From Sphingomonas profundi (lineage in GTDB: Bacteria; Pseudomonadota; Alphaproteobacteria; Sphingomonadales; Sphingomonadaceae), in the NCBI RefSeq assembly GCF_009739515.1, contig NZ_CP046535.1, positions 620,001 through 684,000 of the forward strand: a DNA stretch of 64,000 bases, given 5' to 3'. The position numbers were made by a program, and so were the translations under genes. Numbering within the stretch: position 1 is the first letter of the stretch; each line of letters begins with the position of its first letter. The notes under the pieces are model-generated. The model saw only the letters and a list, made by a program, of their open reading frames with translations, ran no database searches and was not told the DNA's origin. Positions 26,756-35,846 of this stretch are shown here, piece by piece.

Positions 26756-28155
26756 GCCGTTCCGCCAAGCCAGGCGGTGCTGTCGCGGAGGTGACGCTTG
26801 TAGTCCGGTTCTGCGAGCGCGCGCTTTAGCTCTGCCGCCCGCTCGGCGACCCGCGCCAGGTTAAAGCCGTTCAGCGCTTCCTTTGCGAGCGCCTCGAGCT
26901 TGTCGGCATAACCGCTGATCGAACGGAGCCTAGACGGATCGTCGCACTTGAGCGCCACTTCTCCCAGTGCGCGAACGTAACGGAGCGCCGCCACCATGTC
27001 CGAGGCGCAATATTGGGCGAGCGCCCCAAACGACCGATCGAGGAAGCTGCCGAAGGTTTCTGGGTGGGCAATGACCCGCAGGGCACCGTCCTCGTCAGTC
27101 CGCAGAGGGGAGGGGATCTCGCGCCCCGCCAGGTCGGACAGCGCGGCACCGAGCCAGTCGAGGCACGTCACTGCGGTGAACGGATCGTTGACCCCCGGAG
27201 AGAGCGCTCTGGCGGCGATCTCGACCAACTCGTCGATCAGGAAACGCAGGTCTTGGAGCGCAGTCCGCTTGGCGCCGATGCCGAAGGCGGCGCATAGCAT
27301 TTGCGCCGTATCCTCATCACACCGGTCGGCAGGAAATGCCTCGACGAGGCTACGGCCGACATGCGCGAAGTCGCCGGGCTGATATTGCAGACGGAGGATC
27401 AGGTCGTGCTTGCGCGCCTGCTCGATCAGCGTGTCATCGTCGATCGTCTGAATGTAGCCGGTGTTGTCCGCCTCGATCAGCCGACGACGGCTGGCTTCAC
27501 CTGCGGAGGCGTTGCGACGGAAAGCGGCGGGAAGCTCATGCTCTCCGGCTTCGTCATTGTGCCCGGAGCCGATGAAGCGGGGAAAGCGCTCGCCGACATG
27601 CCGTAGCAACCTGTCGCCCACGTCCTCGATGACGCTGTTGATGTGCAGCTTACTCGGCACGTGATGGATGAAGAAGATCAGCACCGCGATCGAGCAGATC
27701 GCCAGCAATACCGCGACCAGCAGCGCCATGTTCGGCACAAAGCCGACGCCGCCGCTCTCCTCCGGCGAGCGGATCGTGCGAAGGACGACCAAGCAGTAGA
27801 GGAAGGTCGCAATGAAGGTGCCGAGCGTGACCTGGTTGCCGCGATCCGACATGAAGTTGCTGAGCAGGCGAGGGCCGTACTGGCCGGATGCGTAAACGAC
27901 GGCGGCGATCGTCACCGAGAAGACGGTGCCGGCCACCGTGATCATGGATCCACCAATTGAGGACAGCACCTGCCGTGCACCGTTCGGCCGTGAGGCGTAC
28001 AGCCAGGCAAAGCGGTCCATCCACCCCGATCCTTCATAGCTGTCGAGGGCGATCATCCCTCCCGCGAGGAGGATTGCCGCGAAAGCCATGAGCGAGGGAA
28101 TGAACCAGTAGCTCTCACGAAGCTGATCCGCGAGCCGTAGCAGCCGCGCCTTCAT
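26752..28155 (-). CDS. DUF2254 membrane protein
   Basis: 467 residues. Four N-terminal helices (FIPSLMAFAAILLAGGMIAL, GSMITVAGTVFSVTIAAVVY, TFIATFLYCLVV, MALLVAVLLAICSIAVLIFF) with the family motif GQYGPRLLSNFMSDRGNQ, followed by a cytoplasmic region of about 300 residues with SPGVNDPFTAVTCLDWLG. Family function unknown; often near ion channels. First gene of the leftward operon. ATG at 28155 lies only 8 bp from a conserved operator-like box, so its transcript may have a very short leader. Confidence 0.85.
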   Translation of the reverse strand: MKARLLRLADQLRESYWFIPSLMAFAAILLAGGMIALDSYEGSGWMDRFAWLYASRPNGARQVLSSIGGSMITVAGTVFSVTIAAVVYASGQYGPRLLSNFMSDRGNQVTLGTFIATFLYCLVVLRTIRSPEESGGVGFVPNMALLVAVLLAICSIAVLIFFIHHVPSKLHINSVIEDVGDRLLRHVGERFPRFIGSGHNDEAGEHELPAAFRRNASAGEASRRRLIEADNTGYIQTIDDDTLIEQARKHDLILRLQYQPGDFAHVGRSLVEAFPADRCDEDTAQMLCAAFGIGAKRTALQDLRFLIDELVEIAARALSPGVNDPFTAVTCLDWLGAALSDLAGREIPSPLRTDEDGALRVIAHPETFGSFLDRSFGALAQYCASDMVAALRYVRALGEVALKCDDPSRLRSISGYADKLEALAKEALNGFNLARVAERAAELKRALAEPDYKRHLRDSTAWLGGTA

Positions 28156-28162
28156 GAGCGAA

Positions 28163-28189
28163 TTGTCTCGATGGTAATGGTACGGTCCC
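28163..28189. promoter_or_regulatory. Second mer-operator-like box between divergent DUF2254 and DUF389 operons
   Basis: TTGTCT (28163-28168) and ATGGTACGGTCCC (28177-28189) recur here exactly as upstream of the glutaredoxin-MauE gene (22399-22404 and 22412-22424). The distance between the two parts is one base longer here and the left half of the dyad is degenerate (GATGGTA instead of TGTACC). The site sits between two divergent operons. Likely bound by the same MerR protein. Confidence 0.55.
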
Positions 28190-28313
28190 CCCTCATTCTT
28201 CCTTAGCGGCGAAGCGCGCGGAACGGCTCAAGGTTGCTTTCGGTTGTGCTTATCGCCGCACGGTCGCACTACCAAGTCATGCAGACCAAAGCCATTTTGC
28301 GGGGCGAACCCGC

Positions 28314-29855
28314 GTGACGGAGCCTGAAGAGAACGGACGCGTGGGTTGGGATCGTCTGCCGCTCCATCGATGGTGGCGCGAGCAGCTCGTCTCCTCCGTG
28401 GATCATGAGCGGGTGATGGAGCGGATCGTCGGGGAGAGCGGATGGTCCGGTCGCTACGCGTTCATGACGATGATGTCGGCGGGCATTGCCGTTCTTGGCC
28501 TGCTCCTCTCGTCGCCGGCCGTAGTGATTGGCGCGATGCTGATCTCGCCCTTGATGAGCCCGATCCTGGGGCTCGGCTTCAGCCTCGCGCTGTTCGATTT
28601 TGCCGAGATGCGTCGATCGCTGACCGCGCTCGCGATCGGCGCGGTTGCAGCAGTAGCGTTCACCGCGCTGATCGTGATGCTGTCCCCGCTAAAGGCGCCC
28701 ACCGCTGAGATCCTGGCGCGGACGCGCCCCAACCTTTTCGACCTGCTTGTCGCGCTCTTCGCGGCGCTGGCCGGCACATTCGCGATCATCCGGGGACGGG
28801 GGGAGACGATCGTCGGCGTCGCCATTGCCACCGCGCTGATGCCGCCCTTGGCCGTCGTGGGCTACGGCTTGGCGACCTGGAACATGCCCGTGCTCGGCGG
28901 CTCGCTCGCGCTGTTCGTCACCAACTTCATGACGATAGCCCTCTCGGCCACAATCATGGCTCGGGTCTATGGCTTCGGTCATTACCTCTCCGGCCGACAA
29001 ACCTGGACGCAAACCTTAGTCCTCCTGCTGGTCTTCATCGGCATGTCGGTCCCTTTGGCGATCTCCCTTAGCCGCATCGCCCGCGAGACAGTGGCCGCCG
29101 CCCAAGTGCGCTCCTTCCTGGGCGACAGCTTCGGCACGAATGCGCGCGTGACGCAGCTCGACGTCGACTTCGACCGTGAGCCTGTCGCCGTGAGATCAGT
29201 CGTGATCGCTCCTAGAGCGGGCGCGAAGGACAGCCGATTGCTGGAGAAGCAGCTGGCCGCGCGGCTGGGCCGTCCAGTTCGACTTCAGCTCGATCAGGTG
29301 CTGCTCGACCCCTCGGCCGGTGCCCTCGATGCGCAGCGCGCCGAAATACGCCAGGCCTCCGAGACGGCCGCCTCCGAGGATGCCGCAGCGACAGCAACAG
29401 CTCGGCTCGTCGCCTTGGCTGCAGGCGTGTCGACAGACGCGGTGACGATCGACCGCGAACACCGCCGCGCGACGGCAACGGCCATCCCTTTGGCCGGCGC
29501 AACCCCGGAAACCTACCGCGTTCTCGAGGCTCGCACCGCCGCAGCCGCATCCGGATGGGAGGTCGTCATCGTCCCGCCGCTACAGGCTCTCCCCGTCATC
29601 AGCTTCGCCGACAACGTCGACCAGCTCGATCAGGCTGCCCGTGACGCGGTACTGCTCTCCGGCTGGGAAGCGCGTCGCTGGAACATTCCCGCGCTGCTCG
29701 TTCCCGGCCTGCCCGACGGCGATCCGCCGCCGCGGCCCAATCTGTCGCAACGCCGCGGACTTGCGATCGCAGCCGTGCTTCGTGAGAACGGCATCAGGGC
29801 GATGCCTGCGAGGCCGGCCGGCCAGAGCTTCACGCTGGGGACTGGCGCGCCATGA
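28314..29855 (+). CDS. DUF389 membrane protein
   Basis: 513 residues. The DUF389 core occupies residues 45-250 with the family signatures VVIGAMLISPLMSPILGLGFSLA and GVAIATALMPPLAVVGYGLA plus seven or so membrane helices; the C-terminal half is soluble, alternating short strands and helices, and of unknown role. GTG start, with a 158-bp leader containing the operator-like box. Its stop overlaps the start of the antiporter gene by four bases, the first coupling of a three-gene rightward operon. Confidence 0.85.
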   Translation: MTEPEENGRVGWDRLPLHRWWREQLVSSVDHERVMERIVGESGWSGRYAFMTMMSAGIAVLGLLLSSPAVVIGAMLISPLMSPILGLGFSLALFDFAEMRRSLTALAIGAVAAVAFTALIVMLSPLKAPTAEILARTRPNLFDLLVALFAALAGTFAIIRGRGETIVGVAIATALMPPLAVVGYGLATWNMPVLGGSLALFVTNFMTIALSATIMARVYGFGHYLSGRQTWTQTLVLLLVFIGMSVPLAISLSRIARETVAAAQVRSFLGDSFGTNARVTQLDVDFDREPVAVRSVVIAPRAGAKDSRLLEKQLAARLGRPVRLQLDQVLLDPSAGALDAQRAEIRQASETAASEDAAATATARLVALAAGVSTDAVTIDREHRRATATAIPLAGATPETYRVLEARTAAAASGWEVVIVPPLQALPVISFADNVDQLDQAARDAVLLSGWEARRWNIPALLVPGLPDGDPPPRPNLSQRRGLAIAAVLRENGIRAMPARPAGQSFTLGTGAP

Positions 29856-31114
29856 ACCACGGTTTTGCCATCACGCCCTTCGATGCCGCAGCGATCCTCA
29901 TCGTGCTTGCGGCGACGCTCGGCTACCTCAACCATCGCTTCCTAAAGCTGCCGCAGTCGATCGGGCTGACGATCATGGGAGCGGTCGCCTCGCTGATCGT
30001 GGTCGGGCTGGACCGGGTCATGCCGGCCAGCTCGGTCAGTCACGATATCGTCCGGTTCATCGCCGGCATCGACTTCCACACCACGCTCATGGACGGGATG
30101 CTCTCCTTCCTGCTCTTCGCAGGCGCGCTGCATGTCGACTGGAGCGAGATGCGGCGAGGACGCTGGCCGATCCTGATCCTCAGCACCGTCGGCGTGATCC
30201 TGTCGACCATACTGATCGGGCTGGGCATTCGGTTCGCAGGGGGACTGCTGGGTCTCTCGGTACCGCTGGCCTGGGCCCTCGTTTTCGGCGCGCTCATCAG
30301 CCCGACCGATCCGGTCGCGGTGATGGGCATTATGAAGGAAGCCGATGTCCCTCCGACGCTCCAGGCGACGGTCGCCGGCGAGAGCCTGTTCAACGACGGT
30401 GTCGGCGTCGTCGTCTTCGCCATCATCCTCGCCGCCGCGCTGAGCGGGACGCCGCTCTCCGTCACCCATGCGGCGGAGCTGTTCGCCATCGAGGCAGGCG
30501 GCGGCATCCTGCTCGGCCTCGTCACAGGCTGGCTGGCCTATCGGGCGATGCGATCGATCGACGAATACAATGTCGAGGTAATGATCAGTCTGGCGGTCGT
30601 GATGGGCGGCTATGCGTTGGCGAGCGCGCTGCACGTCAGCGGTCCGGTCGCGATGGCGGTGGCCGGGCTCATTATTGGCAACCACGGCGTGGCGCATGCG
30701 ATGAGCGACACCACGCGGGACTACCTTCTAAAATTCTGGGCGCTGATCGACGACATCCTGAACGCCGTGCTGTTCCTCCTGATCGGGCTGGAGGTCGTCA
30801 CCATTCCGGCTGACAGCAGGCTCATCCTGCTCGGGCTGGCGGCGATACCGCTGGTCCTGGTGGCTCGCACCCTCGCCGTGGTGGGTCCGCTCGTTGCCAT
30901 CCGGCCGTTCCTGTCGCTCGGTCGGCTAGCCCCCGTCACCCTGATCTGGGGCGGCCTGCGCGGCGGCATTTCGGTGGCGCTGGCGCTCGGGCTGCCGGAA
31001 GGCCCAGCGCGTTCCTTCGCGCTGGCCGCCACCTACATCGTCGTGCTCTTCTCAGTCATAGTCCAGGGCGGCACGGTCGAGCGGGTCATCCGCTGGCGCT
31101 CGGCCAAGGCATGA
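29852..31114 (+). CDS. Na+/H+ (cation/proton) antiporter, CPA1/NhaP type
   Basis: 420 residues with about 12 membrane helices. Signature motifs of CPA1 exchangers: SPTDPVAVMGIMKEADVP and VAGESLFNDGVGVVVF (the ND ion-binding pair), and GGLRGGISVALALGLP in the penultimate region. It would exchange Na+ or K+ for protons across the inner membrane for pH and salt homeostasis. Coupled by four-base overlaps to DUF389 before it and the SLC13 gene after it. Confidence 0.92.
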   Translation: MNHGFAITPFDAAAILIVLAATLGYLNHRFLKLPQSIGLTIMGAVASLIVVGLDRVMPASSVSHDIVRFIAGIDFHTTLMDGMLSFLLFAGALHVDWSEMRRGRWPILILSTVGVILSTILIGLGIRFAGGLLGLSVPLAWALVFGALISPTDPVAVMGIMKEADVPPTLQATVAGESLFNDGVGVVVFAIILAAALSGTPLSVTHAAELFAIEAGGGILLGLVTGWLAYRAMRSIDEYNVEVMISLAVVMGGYALASALHVSGPVAMAVAGLIIGNHGVAHAMSDTTRDYLLKFWALIDDILNAVLFLLIGLEVVTIPADSRLILLGLAAIPLVLVARTLAVVGPLVAIRPFLSLGRLAPVTLIWGGLRGGISVALALGLPEGPARSFALAATYIVVLFSVIVQGGTVERVIRWRSAKA

Positions 31115-32823
31115 GCCCGGCCGTATTGAGCGCGCTCGTCCTCCTGGGCGCGCTGCTGCTGTTCGTTTCCGAAAAGGTTCGCCACGACCTTGTCGCGCTT
31201 CTGGCCCTGCTCGCCTGCGTCCTGCTCGGCCTGACCAAGCCGGCCGACGCGTTGGTCGGCTTCGCCGATCCCGCAGTGGTCGCCGTGGCCGCCATCCTGG
31301 TCGTCGGCCGCGCCATCGAGCTGTCCGGCGTGGCGTCCGGCATCGCCCGCGTGCTGATCCCGGCACACGCGACGTTCAGCCTACGCCTTGCGATGCTGCT
31401 GGCCGCCGGGATGGTTCTCTCCGCCTTCATGAACAACATCGCGGCGCTAGTTATCACCATGCCGATCGCGGCGGAGATCGCCCGATCCGCCAAGCGGCCA
31501 CCCGCTGCGACGCTCATGCCGCTGGCCTTTGCCACCATCCTGGGCGGCATGACGACGCTGATCGGCACGCCGGCCAACCTGATCCTTTCGTCGGTGCGGG
31601 AGCAGGAACTGGGCCGCGGCTTCGGCTTCTTCCAGATGACGCCGGTGGGGGTAGCCGTGGCGCTGGTCGGGCTGGCCTACCTGGCCACGGTCGGATGGCG
31701 CCTCCTACCGGTCCGGGAGAGCAGGGAGAGGACGGCCCGGCCGCCATGGCGGGTCTACGAACTCGCCGTCCAGGCCGACGTCGCGCGAGCCGTCCTCTTG
31801 TTGGGCCTGCGAGCGGCGGCAGCGCGGCTGCTTGCCGTTCATCGCGGCGGAGGGCGCGTCGAGGAACCGGGAGACATTCGTGTGGGCGATCGGCTTCTGG
31901 TCGTGTCGCGCCGGCAGCAGTGGGCGGTGGCGAACGCGACGGGCCTGCACGCCGACATCGGCGAGGGTGATCCTTCGGTGGTAACCGCGCGGGTCGCGGT
32001 GGCACACGGATCGTTCCTGATCGGTCTCAGCCACGAAGCAGTGCGGATCCGCAGCCTTGAGAGTCTGGCTGTAGTCGCGGTGGGGCCGCGCGCTGCCCGG
32101 CACAAGGTGCCGCTCGCTACGCTCCGGATCGAGGCCGGCGACCAGCTGTTCGTACGGGGTAAGCCCGCCGACATCGCCGCCTTCGTCGGACGTGCCCGTC
32201 TGCTCGAGATCGATCGGCTGGATCTGGTGCCGCTGTCACAGCGCAAGGCAATCCCGATCATCGCCACCTTCCTGCTTTCCGTGATCGCGATCGTCGGCTT
32301 CGGTGCGCCGCCTTCGATCGCGTTCCTCGCCGCAGCGGTCGTCCTGGCGGCCACCCGGCTGATCCCGTCGGACGAAGTCTATCGTTCGATCGACTGGAGC
32401 GTGCTCGTGCTGCTCGCGGCGATGATCCCGGTCGGGCGCAGTTTCGAGGCGAGCGGCGCCGCCGAGTTGGCCGCTCAGTGGCTCGGCAGCGTCCTCGCTG
32501 GGCTTCCGCTGATCGCAGTGCTCGCCGCTCTCTGCTCGGTCACTCTGCTGCTGTCGATCTTCCTGAACAACGTCGCGACCGCCATCATCATGGGGCCGCT
32601 CGCGATCGACGCCGCCCGCCTGCTGGACGTTTCTGCCGATGCTGCGCTGCTCGCCGTGCTGATCGGGACCTCCGCGGACTTCCTCACGCCGATCGGTCAT
32701 CAGAATAACCTGCTCGTGATGGGGCCGGGCGGCTACCGCTTCACCGACTATGCAAAGGTCGGAAGCCTTTTGGTTGTTCTCGTGATTGCGACAGCGGCTA
32801 TTGTGCTGGCATCATCCTACTGA
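31111..32823 (+). CDS. SLC13/DASS-type permease with TrkA-C domain
   Basis: 570 residues. Two membrane halves with repeated SLC13 motifs: AFMNNIAALVITMPIA and IGTPANLILSSV in the first, LNNVATAIIMGPLA and GTSADFLTPIGHQNNLLVMG in the second. Between them (about residues 215-370) is a soluble region with a TrkA-C-like domain (DRLLVVSRRQQWAVANA; GDQLFVRGKPADIAAFV). Related proteins carry sulfate, dicarboxylates or citrate with Na+. Overlaps the antiporter stop by four bases, so its Na+ coupling may be served by the antiporter. Confidence 0.88.
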   Translation: MSPAVLSALVLLGALLLFVSEKVRHDLVALLALLACVLLGLTKPADALVGFADPAVVAVAAILVVGRAIELSGVASGIARVLIPAHATFSLRLAMLLAAGMVLSAFMNNIAALVITMPIAAEIARSAKRPPAATLMPLAFATILGGMTTLIGTPANLILSSVREQELGRGFGFFQMTPVGVAVALVGLAYLATVGWRLLPVRESRERTARPPWRVYELAVQADVARAVLLLGLRAAAARLLAVHRGGGRVEEPGDIRVGDRLLVVSRRQQWAVANATGLHADIGEGDPSVVTARVAVAHGSFLIGLSHEAVRIRSLESLAVVAVGPRAARHKVPLATLRIEAGDQLFVRGKPADIAAFVGRARLLEIDRLDLVPLSQRKAIPIIATFLLSVIAIVGFGAPPSIAFLAAAVVLAATRLIPSDEVYRSIDWSVLVLLAAMIPVGRSFEASGAAELAAQWLGSVLAGLPLIAVLAALCSVTLLLSIFLNNVATAIIMGPLAIDAARLLDVSADAALLAVLIGTSADFLTPIGHQNNLLVMGPGGYRFTDYAKVGSLLVVLVIATAAIVLASSY

Positions 32824-32913
32824 TCCGGTCGCCTTCTGTCGGAGCTAATTCGCGCGTCATGCGCTTCCACTTCGACACCTCAGGGTGCCCACGCGAACCA
32901 TAGGAGCTGCACT

Positions 32914-33099
32914 ATGAGCATCGAAGGCAAGGCCAAGGAAGCCGCTGGATTCGTCAAGGAAGAGGCTTTCGAGCACGGCGACTCGCCGGCATCGAAGGAG
33001 AAGGCACAGGAAGGTCGTGACCTCCGCAACGAAGGTCGGGTCGAGGATGGCAAGGCGCCGAAGACGACCGAGCCGGGTACTGGTCACAAGGAAAAGTGA
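32914..33099 (+). CDS. CsbD-family small stress protein
   Basis: 61 residues: SIEGKAKEAAGFVKEEAF and EKAQEGRDLRNEGRVEDGK, the charged, Gly-rich repeats of CsbD-like proteins, which accumulate under general stress in many bacteria. ATG preceded by TAGGAGC. It lies 90 bp after the SLC13 gene with its own upstream space and is followed by a strong hairpin. Exact role unknown. Confidence 0.85.
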   Translation: MSIEGKAKEAAGFVKEEAFEHGDSPASKEKAQEGRDLRNEGRVEDGKAPKTTEPGTGHKEK

Positions 33100-33105
33100 G
33101 CAGCC

Positions 33106-33143
33106 GCTGCGGGCGATGGAGCGTACTGCTGATCGCCCGCAGC
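33106..33143 (+). terminator. Hairpin after CsbD gene
   Basis: GCTGCGGGCGAT (33106-33117) and ATCGCCCGCAGC (33132-33143) form a perfect 12-bp stem with a 14-base loop six bases after the CsbD stop. There is no long T run, but the stem strength and position suit a terminator for the rightward operon. The next 200 bases to 33343 hold nothing I can support. Confidence 0.7.
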
Positions 33144-33343
33144 AATCTCCTTGGCACCATTCGAACGCAGCAAGCCGTCAATCATTTTACATAATCTGTG
33201 CTATCGATCTGAAGACCACTGACGTGGTTGGACCTGCCCTGACGCATTGAGCCGAAATCGGGTTCTACAGCGGCCAAATCCTGTCCCCGCAACCAACGCC
33301 TGCGTTTGTATAGCTGGCGTCGGCCGCGGTGACCCAGTGTTAC

Positions 33344-33967
33344 CTACGCCGCTTGGACTGTGGTGGGTAGCAGCCCGCTGATCGCATACCACGCTTCCGC
33401 AAGCTCTCGCACCTGCGTCTCCCGGCAGAACCACCCCGCCGGCCGCCGACCAGGCCCCCGGCTCGCATCCCAAGCCCGCGCCGTGATCAGCAGGTGCGCA
33501 TGGGGGTGCACCTGCCACTCGTCACCGTCACCCGCGAGTGCGTGAACGCCAAAATCGACGATCATACCTTGGCTCAGGATGTGGTCCTCGCAGAGCGCCA
33601 GCACCATCTGCCGCCAATCGGCGGGCGTGCGATCCACCGGCAGCGACGCGACCGCGTGCATCGCGGTGGCGAGCTCGGGCCGCCGGCTGCGGGAGAGGTC
33701 GTCCGCCTGCACCCACAGCGACCTGCCCGTGATCGGCATCTTCGCCGCACGAAGCGGCGCCACCCGGCCGGTGTCGACGAGGTCGGCTGAGCGGCTAGCG
33801 AAGTCGGGCGTCGGCCCGACCTCGTCATGGCCGTTCTGGCGCATGATGTAGAGGTAATTGCATTCGGCGGTGCGGTGCGTGGCCCTGAAATCCTGGCCGC
33901 CTTCGCCGATGGTGTCACGGCAGATGTAGCGCAGGTTGAACGGGCGTGCGGTGTGGACGTGGGCCAT
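33344..33967 (-). CDS. MobA/MobL-type relaxase domain protein (short)
   Basis: 207 residues. The region from about residue 75 reads like the core of MobQ-class relaxases: RSLWVQADDLSRSRRPELA, ALCEDHILSQGMIVDFGVHA, then the metal-binding histidines in HPHAHLLITARAWD. It stops soon after the core, so it lacks the long C-terminus of canonical MobA and may act with the large protein at 36706-39954. ATG preceded by AAGGAGAATACCC. First of a leftward-facing set of mobilisation genes. Confidence 0.7.
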   Translation of the reverse strand: MAHVHTARPFNLRYICRDTIGEGGQDFRATHRTAECNYLYIMRQNGHDEVGPTPDFASRSADLVDTGRVAPLRAAKMPITGRSLWVQADDLSRSRRPELATAMHAVASLPVDRTPADWRQMVLALCEDHILSQGMIVDFGVHALAGDGDEWQVHPHAHLLITARAWDASRGPGRRPAGWFCRETQVRELAEAWYAISGLLPTTVQAA

Positions 33968-34021
33968 GGGTATTCTCCTTCGTAGGTGGGCGGTGTCGGT
34001 CAGGTGAGTTGAGGGCCCCGA

Positions 34022-34669
34022 TCAAAGATCGGTGCCGAGGCGCCGCTGCCATGCGAGCCAGCGGCCGAGATCGCGGCGGGCGCTGGCCTTGGCGGGACCG
34101 GCGGCGAGCAGGGCCAAGTGCATGATCGCGAGCAGTTCGGATGCAATCATCGTCCCGACCGGCGCCATCTCTCCGGTCTGCCAGGCCTCAAACAGCGCCT
34201 CGCGACCGAGCTTGCGAACCGGCAGGCCGAGCGCTTCGGCGTAGGCGCCGAACTCCGGCGCACCTGCGCCGCCGTGATCGACAGCGAGGTCGGTGCTGCC
34301 GCAGGCGAGCAGCTTGGCGAGATCATCCAGCATGGCGTGCGCAAGCTGCGGCGCGACCTCGCCGGCCGTGGTCAGCAGGGCAGGGATGCTGGTCTGTGCC
34401 AGCTGCCAGCCGACGACATGGCCCGGCGCCCTCATGACCTGCGCCGCTTCAAGCACCAGCACGCTCCGGTCCTGGTCGAGGCTGGACAGCGCGATGTGGA
34501 GCCCGAAGGTCCAGTCGTCGCCGTCCAGTTCGGCAACGAGCATGCCGATGCCGGCAAGGAAGGCGGTCTCCTCTGCGGATGCGTTCGCCATGGGCAGATG
34601 ACCCTGCGCGGTCGTGAGCGCGACAATGCGCGTCGCCTCCGACAGGGGCTGGTGTGTAACGGTCGTCAT
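34022..34669 (-). CDS. Hypothetical protein in mobilisation cluster
   Basis: 215 residues, acidic and helical with no recognised domain, signal or membrane segment. ATG at 34669 was chosen because GGAGATCAC stands just upstream. It sits between the short relaxase-like gene and the exonuclease-like gene on the same strand with small gaps, so is probably an accessory of the same operon. Confidence 0.6.
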   Translation of the reverse strand: MTTVTHQPLSEATRIVALTTAQGHLPMANASAEETAFLAGIGMLVAELDGDDWTFGLHIALSSLDQDRSVLVLEAAQVMRAPGHVVGWQLAQTSIPALLTTAGEVAPQLAHAMLDDLAKLLACGSTDLAVDHGGAGAPEFGAYAEALGLPVRKLGREALFEAWQTGEMAPVGTMIASELLAIMHLALLAAGPAKASARRDLGRWLAWQRRLGTDL

Positions 34670-34754
34670 TTTGGGTGATCTCCAGGCATGCGCGCGCACG
34701 CCGCCGACAGCATCGGCAGGGTCCGCGCGGATTGGTGGTGCAGGCGGTCAGATG

Positions 34755-35576
34755 TCAGGCGAGGAAGCTGCGCTCATCCTCTTCGCGGCGCAGCCGCAGC
34801 GCGGCGTCGTCACGTGCGCGAGCGACGGTGCCGGCGAGCGCCAGCGGCCGGGCCCAGCGCGCGATCGGTGCGCAGGCAAACTCGTGCAGGTGCGCGAGCG
34901 CAGGGTTATCTTCGAGCCACGCGGCGAACGCCGCCAGCGGCCCCGCGATCATCATCGGGTCGGCGTGGCGCGCCGCCAGCCAGTGCAGCCACAACAGGTA
35001 GGTGGCGGCGACATCCTCCTCGACATAGCGGACGACTGAGGCGTGCTCGCCGGCACGCCAGAGCGCGCCGACGTCGCCGCCGCTGACGCTGGTCTTCACC
35101 GGGATCTGAAGGCGGTGGCAGAGCTCGGCGAGCGGGTGCCCACGCGTTGCGCCATAGGCGCCGAACAGATCGCAGAGATCCGCGTGGCGGTCGCCGTAGC
35201 GATTGCTGTGCGCCAGCCTGGCGAGGCCCGGCAGCGCGAACTGCCGCGCGCTCATCGCCGACAGCCGCAGGACGTTGAGATCGAACGCACGACCGTTGAA
35301 GGTGACGAGCGTCGCCTCGCTATTCAGCAACTTATCGAGCTTCGTGTAGAACGCCGGCTCGTCGCCCTCCGAGCAGGTGAGCGTATCGAGCGAGAACGCG
35401 GCATGCCCCGGCCAGCAGGCGGCGCGCAGCACGCAGGCGGCGACGGGGATGTGCCGCGGCCAGGGCGGAAAGGAGCCGTCCGCCGGCTCGTTCTCAACGA
35501 TCGTCTCGATGTCGGTGACGGTGACATAGTTCGGGTTGTGATCGTCGGTGGGCCGACGAGGCTGGTCATGGCGCAT
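34755..35576 (-). CDS. Predicted DEDD 3'-5' exonuclease-like protein
   Basis: 273 residues. The elements of a DnaQ/PolB-type exonuclease are visible: TVTDIETIVEN (first Asp-Glu pair), LVTFNGRAFDLNVLRL (second Asp), HADLCDLFGAYG, and RYVEEDVAATYLLWLHWLA (final Asp). ATG at 35576 has a perfect AAGGAGGT 9 bases upstream; the longer frame to 35684 is disregarded. Likely trims 3' ends during transfer or replication of the element. A related gene lies immediately upstream at 35847-36581. Confidence 0.7.
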   Translation of the reverse strand: MRHDQPRRPTDDHNPNYVTVTDIETIVENEPADGSFPPWPRHIPVAACVLRAACWPGHAAFSLDTLTCSEGDEPAFYTKLDKLLNSEATLVTFNGRAFDLNVLRLSAMSARQFALPGLARLAHSNRYGDRHADLCDLFGAYGATRGHPLAELCHRLQIPVKTSVSGGDVGALWRAGEHASVVRYVEEDVAATYLLWLHWLAARHADPMMIAGPLAAFAAWLEDNPALAHLHEFACAPIARWARPLALAGTVARARDDAALRLRREEDERSFLA

Positions 35577-35846
35577 GCTGCGCACCTCCTTGCTGTTGTC
35601 CGACGCGCGCCTGCTGGTGCGCGCCGACCGGAAGAGGCTTGGCCGAACCGCGCGTGTCAGCGCGGCTCCCCATTTTCCTCTCACCCCTTCCGATCACACT
35701 CGACGCTCCACCGATCAGGATCTGCCGGGCGCCCGGCGCATCGGCTTTTCCCTCGACCGGGGCAGAGATGTCCGTCCGCGGGGTGGCCGAAGCGCGGCGG
35801 CGAAGCGCCAGGTCATGGCTGGTCATGTCGTTGCTCCTTGTGGTGA

